From contig NGFI01000005.1 of assembly GCA_002215645.1 (NCBI GenBank), positions 426,678 through 490,677 on the forward strand: a stretch of DNA of 64,000 nt, given 5' to 3'. This document shows positions 51,030 to 59,329 of the stretch, piece after piece. Source of the DNA: Gemmatimonadetes bacterium 2013_60CM_65_52. Its GTDB lineage: Bacteria; Gemmatimonadota; Gemmatimonadetes; Gemmatimonadales; Gemmatimonadaceae. The position numbers and the translations under genes are program-made. The notes under the pieces were generated by a model. That model ran no database searches and was not told the origin of the DNA. It was given only the letters and a program-made list of their open reading frames with translations. Every line of letters starts with the position of its first letter. Within the stretch, counting starts at the first letter, position 1.

Positions 51030-51827
51030 CTACCGTCCGCGCAGCATCGACGTGAACAGTTCGACAGCGCGCGCATCGGTCGTCTGGCCAAGCTGGTATA
51101 GCGCGGCGACGCGGACGTCGCGATGCGGATTCGAGCGCGCGATCGCGAGCAGCGCCGGTACGACGTCGTCCGATTCGGTGCGCTGGCGCGCGTAGGCATA
51201 GACCGCTTCGCGGCGCGCAGCCTGCGTGTCGCCGTCCACGTTCGGTTCGGCCGGGATCGTATTGGCGGCGGCGCGCGCAAGGAGATCGCTGGCGCGGCGG
51301 CGATAGCGTGAGGGCCTGGTGGAGTCGCGCGCTGCGCGCGCGAGAATGTCCCACCGGGGCAGTGAATCCAGTAACACGACCGGCATGATCGCTTCGACCG
51401 CCGTGCGTCCTTCTCCTGTGCGTACGAGCGACTCGAGAAATGCTCCCGCCTCCACGTCGGATACGACGCCGAGGTCCTGTACCGTGTCGCCGAGAGTGGG
51501 CAGTGGACCGGCCGCGACGCGCAGCCAGCTTGGCGTGCCATCAACGACGCGGACCGAGACGCGCACCGCACCAGGCTCGCACGGCGCGATGCGCGTGTCC
51601 CATGGCTCATGCGTCACGAGCATTCCGTTGAAGTACCGCGTTCGATTGCCCGATATTCCGTCGTTGTACGAGCGAACGCCGTCGCCGCAGACCTCCGGGC
51701 GCGACCGCGCCGAGAACGCCACCGTGCGCGTTCCGGCGAGGCGAATGCGGTCAGTGAGTGTGCGCTGCGATTGAAGTGCGAGGGGGTACAGGCTCAGAAA
51801 AGCAAATAGTCCGGCTGGCGCGCGCAT
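51030..51827 (-). CDS. secreted HEAT-repeat-like protein
   Basis: The 265-residue protein has a signal peptide (LFAFLSLYPLALQSQ) and a beta-rich first half with two cysteines (EVCGDG; IAPCEPG). The C-terminal part has helical HEAT-like repeats (AARREAVYAYARQRTESDDVVPALLAIARSNPHRDVRVAALYQLGQTTDARAVE; the last is the clearest). It starts 7 bp after the larger HEAT-repeat gene and is the last gene of the sigma/anti-sigma unit. It is probably a periplasmic partner in sensing or assembly; no enzymatic motif. Confidence 0.75.
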   Translation of the reverse strand: MRAPAGLFAFLSLYPLALQSQRTLTDRIRLAGTRTVAFSARSRPEVCGDGVRSYNDGISGNRTRYFNGMLVTHEPWDTRIAPCEPGAVRVSVRVVDGTPSWLRVAAGPLPTLGDTVQDLGVVSDVEAGAFLESLVRTGEGRTAVEAIMPVVLLDSLPRWDILARAARDSTRPSRYRRRASDLLARAAANTIPAEPNVDGDTQAARREAVYAYARQRTESDDVVPALLAIARSNPHRDVRVAALYQLGQTTDARAVELFTSMLRGR

Positions 51828-51834
51828 CGCCTCC

Positions 51835-53217
51835 TCACTGGTTGATGAGGTCGAGCAGGAACTGCTTGACGCGCGGATCCTTCTTGTCGCTCAGATAGAA
51901 GATCGCCTTCTTGCGCAGGTCGGTGTTCTTCTCCGACCTCGCGATCTGCATCAGCTTGTCCGTGGCCTCGGGCTCCTTGCGTTGCCGGTACACGTACAGC
52001 ATCTGGTCCTGCATCTCGGGCTGGCCGCTCATCTCGTCGTAGAGCGCGAGCAGATCCTTGATCTCGACGCCACTTTGGCCGGCGTAGTGCAGCGCCTTCT
52101 TGCGGACCTCGATTTCCTGGCGCTTGTCTCGTGCCACCCCGAGCAGCCACGTCGTCCGGTCGGGCGTCTTCTGTTGCGAGAGGCTTTCGATGATCGCCTC
52201 CCGAATCTCGGGGCTCGCCGTCTTGGCGAAGAGCGCTCGCAGGTAGTCGCTCTCGTCGCCCGTGCGCCGGCCATTGCCGACGTAGTACACGGCGCGCACA
52301 CGCTGATCGGTCGGGACGTTCGTCTGCTCCGCGAACCGCCGCAGGGATGCGCGCGCGGATGGACTCTTGTGCCGCGACAGCGCGGAGAGGGCGCGGTCGC
52401 GCATCTCCGCTTCCGTCGTGCCGAACAGGATCGAATCGAGCGCCTTCGCCGCGCGTTCGGTGTTCACATCCGCGAGCCACTGCACGGCCTCGCGCCGGAC
52501 GTCGCTGTTCGGATCGCTGCTCGCCACTTTGAGCAGGATGTCAGAGCGCTCTTCTTCCTTCGTCTGCGCGACCATCCAGACGGCTCGCTTGCGGAGACGC
52601 ACGGAGCAGTCGTCGGTACGTGAGAGCAGCTTCTGAAGCACCGGGATCACCTGATCCGGATCCATCTGTGCGATGCCATTCAGCGCCGTGAGACGCATGT
52701 CGTCGTCCTCGGTGGGACAGCGATTCTCTGCCTTGAGCGTATTGGCGCCCTCCGCGATCTCGCCGAACGCATTCGCATTGCCGCGCTTGGCCTGCTCGGC
52801 GCGGAGGCTGGCGCGGAGCTGCTTGGCGTCGCCCAGCGTCGCGGCGCGGGGATAGCGCTGTTCCTGGCGATCCAGGGAGATGATGGCGAGCGCGAGGTCG
52901 TGCGAGGTACCGCTCCGGGAGAGCGCGTACGCCCGGTAGTACAGGGCGTCGGGCGCGAACTCCGAGTCGGGATACCGATCCGCGACGGTCGCAAAGAGAG
53001 TTGCGGCCTTCTTGAAGTCGCCGTCGTTGAGCGCGGCGCGCGCAAGACGATAGAGCGAATCGGCCGGGTCGACTGGCCGTTCGGAGCGCGGCGCGGGAAG
53101 CACGGGCGCGTGCACCGATTGACTCGCAAGCTCCTGACCCGTAGAGGCAGCGGGCTGCGCGCCCAGTGCCGCGGGCGCGATCAGAAGCAGGACACAAAGG
53201 AGAAGTGGCGGTTTCAT
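51835..53217 (-). CDS. secreted TPR/HEAT-repeat protein
   Basis: The 460-residue protein has a signal peptide (LLLCVLLLIAPAALGAQ), a TPR-like pair (residues 50-110: DSLYRLARAALNDGDFKKAATLFATVADRYPDSEFAPDALYYRAYAL) and a long series of HEAT repeats up to the C-terminus. Typical units are VRLRKRAVWMVAQTKEEERSDILLKVA, VRREAVQWLADVNTERAAKALDSIL, MRDRALSALSRHKSPSARASL and LRKKAIFYLSDKKDPRVKQFLLDLI. It forms a scaffold for protein contacts in the periplasm. It follows the anti-sigma gene by 11 bp, so it is likely part of the stress response that gene controls. Confidence 0.85.
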   Translation of the reverse strand: MKPPLLLCVLLLIAPAALGAQPAASTGQELASQSVHAPVLPAPRSERPVDPADSLYRLARAALNDGDFKKAATLFATVADRYPDSEFAPDALYYRAYALSRSGTSHDLALAIISLDRQEQRYPRAATLGDAKQLRASLRAEQAKRGNANAFGEIAEGANTLKAENRCPTEDDDMRLTALNGIAQMDPDQVIPVLQKLLSRTDDCSVRLRKRAVWMVAQTKEEERSDILLKVASSDPNSDVRREAVQWLADVNTERAAKALDSILFGTTEAEMRDRALSALSRHKSPSARASLRRFAEQTNVPTDQRVRAVYYVGNGRRTGDESDYLRALFAKTASPEIREAIIESLSQQKTPDRTTWLLGVARDKRQEIEVRKKALHYAGQSGVEIKDLLALYDEMSGQPEMQDQMLYVYRQRKEPEATDKLMQIARSEKNTDLRKKAIFYLSDKKDPRVKQFLLDLINQ

Positions 53218-53228
53218 GACGATTCGGC

Positions 53229-54023
53229 TCAGGTGCCCGCTCCGGACATGCCGGCGGGAATGGTGGAGCGAAGCTTCGGAATGACGTTGCGCTTTTCGAT
53301 GGACTGCGTGGCCGCATCGAGATCCACCCGGCGGCCACCGGCTGCGTACTGCGAGAGTTGCATCAGCACGAGCTCCAGATCCTGGAGCAAGCGAGTGAGG
53401 GCGGGATCGTCGCCACGATGGGACGCCAGCATCATGCGAGTGGTGCCGAGCAGCTCTTTGGAGAGCGAGGCGAACTGCGTGTCGAGCCGCGCGTCGGTGC
53501 CGGCACGAGCCTGCGCGCGGAATCCGGTAAGGAGCAGCTCCGTCCGAGCGAGATGCTCCACGAGGGAGAGGCGATAGGCGTCCTCGTCGCCGGTGGCGTC
53601 GGCGAGAGAGGGTGTGCCGCGCGGACCACGGTGGAGAACGGCGGGCGCACGCCTCGCGGATGCGAGGCGGCCCGGGACGGCGTCAGCAGGTCCGGGCACT
53701 GGGGCCGGCTCAGTCGCGGCGGCTGAATCTGCGGGCGCTGCGCCAGGCAACGCTGTCGACGCACTCGATTGCTGCGAGGCGACCATGCTCGAGGGCGCCG
53801 ACGGACGACTGATGCGTCCAATCGCGATTCCGACCAACAGCACTGCGGCGACGCCGGCCGCATAGGCAGCCAGCCGCCGGGGTCCCCATATGGAGGTGGG
53901 CTGCGGGTTCGCTTCGGCGCGGGCTCGGGAGATCGCGTCCCACATCACGTCCCGAGGCGTGGACGGCGGCTCGTTATAGCTCCGGGCCGCGTCTTTCAGC
54001 AGGTCATCGAAGTCGCCGTTCAT
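53229..54023 (-). CDS. anti-sigma-factor-like single-pass membrane protein
   Basis: The 264-residue protein has a short cytoplasmic part (FDDLLKDAARSYNEPPSTPRDVMWDAISRA), a transmembrane helix (LAAYAAGVAAVLLVGIAIG, about residues 51-69) and a Pro/Ala/Ser-rich linker. A helical periplasmic part follows (YRLSLVEHLARTELLLTGF; FASLSKELLGTTRMMLASH; LTRLLQDLELVLMQLSQY). No zinc-binding ZAS motif (HxxxCxxC) is seen. Position, topology and a 4-bp overlap with the sigma gene support an anti-sigma role; sequence alone does not. Confidence 0.75.
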   Translation of the reverse strand: MNGDFDDLLKDAARSYNEPPSTPRDVMWDAISRARAEANPQPTSIWGPRRLAAYAAGVAAVLLVGIAIGRISRPSAPSSMVASQQSSASTALPGAAPADSAAATEPAPVPGPADAVPGRLASARRAPAVLHRGPRGTPSLADATGDEDAYRLSLVEHLARTELLLTGFRAQARAGTDARLDTQFASLSKELLGTTRMMLASHRGDDPALTRLLQDLELVLMQLSQYAAGGRRVDLDAATQSIEKRNVIPKLRSTIPAGMSGAGT

Positions 54024-54565
54024 GCGGTCGTCTCTCCAGCAAAGAGGGCCAGTGCCGCGCGCAGCTTGGCGCGGGCGTCGAACAGCCTAGCTTTCGAGGT
54101 GCCCACAGGAATGCCCAGCACGGCGCCGATTTCCTCATGGGTGTAGCCCTCGACGTCGTGCATCACGAACACGGGTCGGAGCTTGACGGACAGGGCATCG
54201 ATGGCCGCGTGCAGACGGTCCCGAAGGTCGTGAGGCGCCTGGCGGGTGCCGGCGGCCGGCACGTCGCGCGCCTCGTCGATGGGCAGGGTACGCGTCCGGT
54301 GCCGGCCCGCCGAGCGGATGCCGTTGAGGGAGACGCTGGTCGCGATGGTGTGCAGCCAGGTTGCCAGCGAGGCATCCCCGCGAAATTGTGAGAGTCGTCC
54401 GAAGGCACGAATGAAGGTCTCCTGCGTGAAGTCCTGGGCGAGATCGCTGTCGCCGGCCAGCCGGCAGGTGAGGCGAAAGACGCGGTCCACATGCGCGTCA
54501 TACAGCGCACGTTCGGCCACCTGATCGCCGGCCAGACACCGGGCGACGAGCTCACGGTCGTTCAC
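54020..54565 (-). CDS. ECF-type RNA polymerase sigma factor (RpoE-like)
   Basis: The 181-residue protein has region 2 (ERALYDAHVDRVFRLTCRLAGDSDLAQDFTQETFIRAFGRLSQF, then ASLATWLHTIATSVSLNGIR) and region 4 (LRPVFVMHDVEGYTHEEIGAVLGIPVGTSKARLFDARAKLR), like RpoE-group ECF factors. GTG 54565 begins right before region 2; ATG 54619 would add an 18-residue Pro-rich extension. The start of the downstream anti-sigma gene overlaps its stop by 4 bp. The unit sigma/anti-sigma/HEAT/HEAT is probably self-activated, but I see no clear ECF promoter pattern upstream. Confidence 0.88.
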   Translation of the reverse strand: MNDRELVARCLAGDQVAERALYDAHVDRVFRLTCRLAGDSDLAQDFTQETFIRAFGRLSQFRGDASLATWLHTIATSVSLNGIRSAGRHRTRTLPIDEARDVPAAGTRQAPHDLRDRLHAAIDALSVKLRPVFVMHDVEGYTHEEIGAVLGIPVGTSKARLFDARAKLRAALALFAGETTA

Positions 54566-54636
54566 GACGTCGACTGGTGGGTTTCGGGCATTACCAGGAT
54601 GTAGACACAGGTCCGGCAAAGAGGGTTGGGTCTGGA

Positions 54637-54660
54637 GGTAGGACAGGAGGACGTCCTACC
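54637..54660 (+). repeat. TAGGAC-type mini palindrome
   Basis: GGTAGGAC (54637-54644) is followed by AGGAGGAC and the inverted arm GTCCTACC (54653-54660). It looks like a short, single-unit version of the TAGGACNN palindromes. Confidence 0.6.
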
Positions 54661-54783
54661 AATCGAGTGTTGAATCATGCATGATAATGGGCATCATGAG
54701 ACGCCAATCAAATCATCTATTGGCATGGCTTTAGTCGTACATCACAATTCTGCGCACTATCTGTTCAGGCTGGCATCCGCCCA

Positions 54784-54818
54784 AGAAAAAAGGGGCGACA
54801 TCGCGTCGCCCCTCTTCT
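54784..54818 (-). terminator. intrinsic terminator of the GDSL/FadL unit
   Basis: Read on the minus strand, GGGGCGAC (54812-54805), loop GCGAT and GTCGCCCC (54799-54792) are followed by TTTTTTCTT. It lies 24 bp past the stop of the GDSL gene. Confidence 0.92.
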
Positions 54819-54841
54819 CAACCACGACGCCCTTGCCGTGG

Positions 54842-56074
54842 CTACGGCACGGCAGGAAGCTTCGTCCCGAACTTCGCGTTGATGGCCACGATCATGTCGT
54901 TGGCGAGCGACAGGTGCGCAGCCGCGGAGGGGTGGACGCCGTCCAGTGACAGGAAGGGTCCGAAGGTCGCCGTGGGGCTTGCCAGGTTCGGGAACGGCGG
55001 GATGTCCCCGCTCGCCCGCTTGGCCGCCAGGAGGACGTTCGGGTCGTAGTACGCCCAACCCAGCGCCTGCGCCTTGCCCTTGATGTAGTCGTTGTAGCTC
55101 TGGATTGTGGCACCCAGGGTCTGCTGCTCCGCAGCATCGAGGACGAACACGTCCCCGACCGGAGTACCGGGGATGGTGCCCTTGTCGCACCCGATGAGCG
55201 CTGGGTGAGTCTTCGCCTTGATAGCAGGAATGAGCAGCACGACGTTCACGAGCGAAGCCGACGCCGTGCAGTTCGGATGAACGATGACTGGCGTGCCGGC
55301 AGCCTGCGAGATGCCCGCCTGGATGGTCGGTGACGCGGCAATCAGCGCGCCCGAGCTGAGCTGCGGAACACCCGACACCTGCACGACGCCGATCAGCAGG
55401 CCTTTGACGCTCGGCATGCTATCCGTGAGCTGCTTGATCATGGCGTCGTAGCTCGCCGTGAACTGCGCCAGCGTGCTGACGATGCCCGGAGACACGTTGG
55501 GCGTCGGGACGAGCACGCCCGAAAGGCCCGCTTCCAGCACGTCATTGTTGCCGATCCAGGCCGATACGAAAGTCGGCTTGGCGTCGAGGGCGCGCTGCAC
55601 CTGCGACTTGCCGCCAAGAACGAACGTCGTGAGGGCGTTCGACGCGACGGTGGAGCTGCTGACCGGATCGAGCACGCGCGCGCCAGGGACGGCGACGTTG
55701 TTCAGAATGTCGGTCACCGAGGCGGATGCCCTGAAGGCGCATGTGGTGCTTGCTCCGCCAGCCACGCGTGCTCCCGTCTGGGTATTGGCAATCGGAGGTG
55801 GACAGCCCGGCATGTTCAGCGACGCGTAGTGGTACTGCGTCCCCATGGCCTGCGCGAGCCAGCGGGCGTAGCTCTGCCGCTGGGTGGAGTCATTGATGCC
55901 GCCGCTCTGATAGCCGGCCGTGATGCTGTTGCCGAGGGCGACGTAGCTCTGGAACATGTCGCCACCGGCCGGCGTGGACGGCCCAAGCACGTCGCGCTTG
56001 GTCGTCTCGCAGGAGGCCAGCAGTGCGAGGCTCGAGACCGCGACCACGCGGCTGGAAAGATTCAGTCGAAACAT
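54842..56074 (-). CDS. SGNH/GDSL-type hydrolase lipoprotein
   Basis: The 410-residue protein has a lipoprotein signal (VVAVSSLALLASCE). The SGNH blocks are the nucleophile block VALGNSITAGYQSG (Ser in GNSIT), the Asn block WIGNNDVLEAG and the catalytic Asp/His in FLSLDGVHPSAAAHLSLAN. Such enzymes are esterases or lipases with broad substrates. It is on the outer membrane or in the periplasm, encoded 21 bp downstream of a FadL-type porin gene. Together the two would release and take up fatty acids. The unusual GNSIT, instead of GDSL, is common in this subgroup. Confidence 0.87.
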   Translation of the reverse strand: MFRLNLSSRVVAVSSLALLASCETTKRDVLGPSTPAGGDMFQSYVALGNSITAGYQSGGINDSTQRQSYARWLAQAMGTQYHYASLNMPGCPPPIANTQTGARVAGGASTTCAFRASASVTDILNNVAVPGARVLDPVSSSTVASNALTTFVLGGKSQVQRALDAKPTFVSAWIGNNDVLEAGLSGVLVPTPNVSPGIVSTLAQFTASYDAMIKQLTDSMPSVKGLLIGVVQVSGVPQLSSGALIAASPTIQAGISQAAGTPVIVHPNCTASASLVNVVLLIPAIKAKTHPALIGCDKGTIPGTPVGDVFVLDAAEQQTLGATIQSYNDYIKGKAQALGWAYYDPNVLLAAKRASGDIPPFPNLASPTATFGPFLSLDGVHPSAAAHLSLANDMIVAINAKFGTKLPAVP

Positions 56075-56095
56075 CCTGATGTCTCCGGGCGTGGG

Positions 56096-57490
56096 TTAGT
56101 AGGAGTACTTGAGGCTGAACGACACGATGTTGGCGTTCAGCGTGTATGCGCCACTGCTCAGCGCGAGGGCCTGCGTCGCCGTGATGTTCGCCGGGCGCTC
56201 GTCGACGCGTCCACGCGACCCGCCGGTGAAGATGTGCGCATAGGTGGCATCGACGCCGAGGCCGCCGCCGAGCGGCAGGTAACCGCCGATCATGCCGAGC
56301 TGGCGGTCCATTTCCGGGAGGAGCGGCGTAACGGTCTCCGCGGGCGCGGCTGACGCGGCGGCCGCGAATCCACCTCGCAACGCGGCGCCGTTCGTCATGC
56401 GCCGCTCGATGCCCAGGCGCAGGGAGGACGTGTTGTTGTAGTCCTCCTGGAGCACGCGGGACGGAGCGGTTCCCTTGAAGTTGACCGGCAATTGCTTGAA
56501 CGACTTCCATCCGACGTACGCGAAGTCCGCACTCAGCGTGGTGTTGGCAAATCCGGTGTAGGCCAGTCCGGCCTGCACTTGTGCGGGATGCTGGATCTCC
56601 GTCGCGACCTTCTGCGTCGTGAGCGCGCCGCTGCCCGTGAACTGCGAGGCGACGATCGCATCGACTGACGTGTTAGCCGGCGCACCCAATGGATTGCCGG
56701 CGGCGAGCGTGAGCCCCGTCGGCATCTGCACGAACGTGGCGTCCGCGTCGTCGTACGAGAAGGTGACCTGCGAGAGGAAGCGCAGCCCCACCTGCCACTC
56801 GGGCGAGAGACGCCCGTGTACACCGAGATTCACGCCGTACGCCATCGCGCTGCCCTTGAGAGTGGCGCGCGCGAACTCGGTGTATTTCGGGATCCCGAGG
56901 TTGCCGAACGTTAGGCCCGCCGCCGGCACCGCCAACTGGCCGGAGAGATCGATCGCCTGAACGAGCTCGATGGAGGAATGGCCGATGACGGGCCCGCCGC
57001 CGATGGACCAGTCGGGGTTGATCTGGTACGAGATGTTCGGTTGGACGTAGATGGTCTGAAGCGAGGCCTTCTTGGCGGCGAAGCGGCCGGGGAAGTCGTC
57101 GCCCCACTGCGAGGTCAGCCCGTAGGGAACGTAGAGTCCGATGCCGTAGGCGAGATTTCCCGCGCGGTAATTGAGAAACACGTGCGGAACGAACGCCGTG
57201 GGCACGTCGGACTTGTACACGCGAAAGGAGGTGTCGCGCGTGAAGTCGCCGTCGATCTTGATGACGGCGCCGCCGCCGAGGAAGCTCAGCCCTTGTGCGC
57301 CAGGCATCGCACCGGGATTCCAGTAGATGCTCGACGGGTCCGCGCACGGCGCGCTGGTGACCGCGAAGCCGCGAGCGAGCGCGCACGACCCGATCTCATT
57401 GAGACCGAAGGCCTGACCATGAGCGGCGTACGGCGCGCCGAGCAGCGCCGCGAGAGTGAGGGCGTACCGTGAGGCACGGTGAAGCGTCAT
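56096..57490 (-). CDS. FadL/OmpP1-family outer-membrane transporter
   Basis: The 464-residue protein has a signal peptide (ALTLAALLGAPYAAHGQ) and the FadL/OmpP1/TodX layout. The N-terminal hatch region is FGLNEIGSCALARGFAV, then ADPSSIYWNPGAMPG (the conserved NPA-like NPGAM box). A beta-barrel follows, ending in aromatic Tyr (SFSLKYSY). The family takes up long-chain fatty acids and aromatic hydrocarbons. ATG 57490 has an ideal AGGAGG site 6 nt before it. It lies first in a two-gene unit with the GDSL hydrolase. Confidence 0.9.
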   Translation of the reverse strand: MTLHRASRYALTLAALLGAPYAAHGQAFGLNEIGSCALARGFAVTSAPCADPSSIYWNPGAMPGAQGLSFLGGGAVIKIDGDFTRDTSFRVYKSDVPTAFVPHVFLNYRAGNLAYGIGLYVPYGLTSQWGDDFPGRFAAKKASLQTIYVQPNISYQINPDWSIGGGPVIGHSSIELVQAIDLSGQLAVPAAGLTFGNLGIPKYTEFARATLKGSAMAYGVNLGVHGRLSPEWQVGLRFLSQVTFSYDDADATFVQMPTGLTLAAGNPLGAPANTSVDAIVASQFTGSGALTTQKVATEIQHPAQVQAGLAYTGFANTTLSADFAYVGWKSFKQLPVNFKGTAPSRVLQEDYNNTSSLRLGIERRMTNGAALRGGFAAAASAAPAETVTPLLPEMDRQLGMIGGYLPLGGGLGVDATYAHIFTGGSRGRVDERPANITATQALALSSGAYTLNANIVSFSLKYSY

Positions 57491-57645
57491 CTGCATCCTC
57501 CTGAATGGCGCGCGGGAAAGTGTCGCGCGATCGTGTGCCGGAAGAACCACACGGCAGGGGCGGAAAGGGGAAAGCGGACAGAGGCGAACAGGGCGGCAAT
57601 ATAAGGTGACCTACGGGCCTTTGTCGCTAGCCGGGACAAATAAAG

Positions 57646-57732
57646 TAGGACGATAGGACACTAGGACGGTAGGACAGCAAACGTCGCGGTTCCGCCGTTA
57701 CTGTCCTACTGTCCCACCGTCCTACTGTCTAC
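57646..57732 (+). repeat. TAGGACNN palindromic octamer element, complete copy
   Basis: Four units (TAGGACGA, TAGGACAC, TAGGACGG, TAGGACAG) are followed by CAAAC, an 18-nt spacer and four inverted units (CTGTCCTA, CTGTCCCA, CCGTCCTA, CTGTCTAC). It is the most regular copy. It ends 4 bp before the malate synthase ATG, so it must form part of that gene's leader or promoter. Confidence 0.92.
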
Positions 57733-57736
57733 GCAA

Positions 57737-59326
57737 ATGACCGACATCACTAAGGGCGTGCGTCTCCTGGCCGGCATGCCACCTGACGTGCACCACGTGC
57801 TCACCCCCGAGGCGCTGGCCTTCGTCGCCGCGCTGCACCGCCAGTTCAATGGGCAGCGTGTGTCTCTGCTCGAGGATCGGCCGCGCCGGCGCGCGGAGCT
57901 CGCTGCCGTCGAGCCGGGTGTGTCATTCGACTTTCCCGCCCACACGGCGGCCGTGCGGGCCGCGGCATGGCGCGTGGCGCCCGCGCCGGCCGATCTGAAC
58001 GATCGCCGCGTGGAGATCACGGGACCGGTGGATCGGAAGATGATGATCAACGCGCTGAACTCCGGCGCGCGCGTCTTCATGGCGGATCTCGAAGACTCCT
58101 GCTCGCCCACCTGGGCGAACGTGGTCGAGGGGCAGCGCAACCTCATGGATGCGGTGCGGCGAACGCTGTCGCTCGACCAGCAGGGCAAGGCGTACCGCCT
58201 CGGAGAATCGCTCGCGACGCTGCTGGTGCGCCCCCGTGGCTGGCACCTCGTCGAACGCCACGTGGAGATCGATGGCGCGCCGGCCTCCGCGTCGCTCTTC
58301 GACTTCGGCCTCTACTTCCATCACAATGCCCGCGAGCTGCTCGCGCGTGGGAGTGGGCCGTATTTCTACCTGCCGAAGCTCGAGAGCCATCGTGAAGCGC
58401 GGCTCTGGAACGAGGTGTTCGTCGTCGCACAGGAAATGCTCGGCGTCCCCCGCGGCTCGATCCGCGCGACGGTACTCATCGAGACGCTGCCGGCGGCGTT
58501 CGAGATGGAGGAGATCCTGTACGAGCTGCGCGAGCACGCCGCCGGCCTCAATGCCGGCCGCTGGGACTATCTCTTCAGCTTCATCAAGACGTTCCGCGAG
58601 CGGCCGGACAAAGTGTTGCCGGATCGGGCGCAGTTGACGATGACGGTTCCGTTCATGCGCGCGTACTCGGAGCGACTCGTGCAGGTGTGCCACAAGCGCG
58701 GCGCGCACGCGATCGGCGGTATGGCGGCTTTCATTCCAAGCCGGCGCGACGCGGAGGTGAACGCGCGCGCGTTGGCGAAGGTGCGCGAGGACAAGGAGCG
58801 TGAAAGCGCCGCCGGATTCGATGGTACATGGGTGGCGCATCCTGACCTCGTGCCGGTGGCGCAGGCGGTGTTCGACGGGGTGCTTGGCAGCCATCCGCAT
58901 CAGAAGGATCGTCTCCGCGACGATGTCGCGACGACCGCACCGCAGCTCATCGACGCCGACGTCCCGGGCGGCGCGATCACCGACGCGGGCATTCGCACGA
59001 ACGTCGAGGTGGCGATTCTCTACATCGAGGCGTGGCTGCGCGGGTTCGGCGCGGTGGCCATTCACAATCTCATGGAAGACGCCGCCACCGCGGAGATCAG
59101 CCGCACGCAGCTCTGGCAGTGGATTCGCCACGAGGCGCCAATCGACGCCGGGGGGCGTATGTCGCGCGACTTCTATTTGCGCATTCGCAAGGAAGTCCTG
59201 GAGCAGCTCTTAGCCCAGCCGAATGCGGGCACCGAGCTCTCCGCGGCAGCGGCACTTCTCGATACGCTCGTGGAAGGAGAGTTCGAGGACTTCCTCACCG
59301 TCCCTGGCGGGAAGCTGCTGGACTAA
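57737..59326 (+). CDS. aceB: malate synthase A
   Basis: Condenses glyoxylate and acetyl-CoA to malate in the glyoxylate cycle, allowing growth on acetate and fatty acids. The 529-residue length is that of the A form. Family blocks are [93 protein letters not shown] (Mg2+ ligand Glu) and [16 protein letters not shown]. No isocitrate lyase is in the window. The ATG at 57737 is only 4 bp from the repeat element. A FadL/GDSL pair nearby would supply fatty acids. Confidence 0.94.
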   Translation: MTDITKGVRLLAGMPPDVHHVLTPEALAFVAALHRQFNGQRVSLLEDRPRRRAELAAVEPGVSFDFPAHTAAVRAAAWRVAPAPADLNDRRVEITGPVDRKMMINALNSGARVFMADLEDSCSPTWANVVEGQRNLMDAVRRTLSLDQQGKAYRLGESLATLLVRPRGWHLVERHVEIDGAPASASLFDFGLYFHHNARELLARGSGPYFYLPKLESHREARLWNEVFVVAQEMLGVPRGSIRATVLIETLPAAFEMEEILYELREHAAGLNAGRWDYLFSFIKTFRERPDKVLPDRAQLTMTVPFMRAYSERLVQVCHKRGAHAIGGMAAFIPSRRDAEVNARALAKVREDKERESAAGFDGTWVAHPDLVPVAQAVFDGVLGSHPHQKDRLRDDVATTAPQLIDADVPGGAITDAGIRTNVEVAILYIEAWLRGFGAVAIHNLMEDAATAEISRTQLWQWIRHEAPIDAGGRMSRDFYLRIRKEVLEQLLAQPNAGTELSAAAALLDTLVEGEFEDFLTVPGGKLLD

Positions 59327-59329
59327 CGG

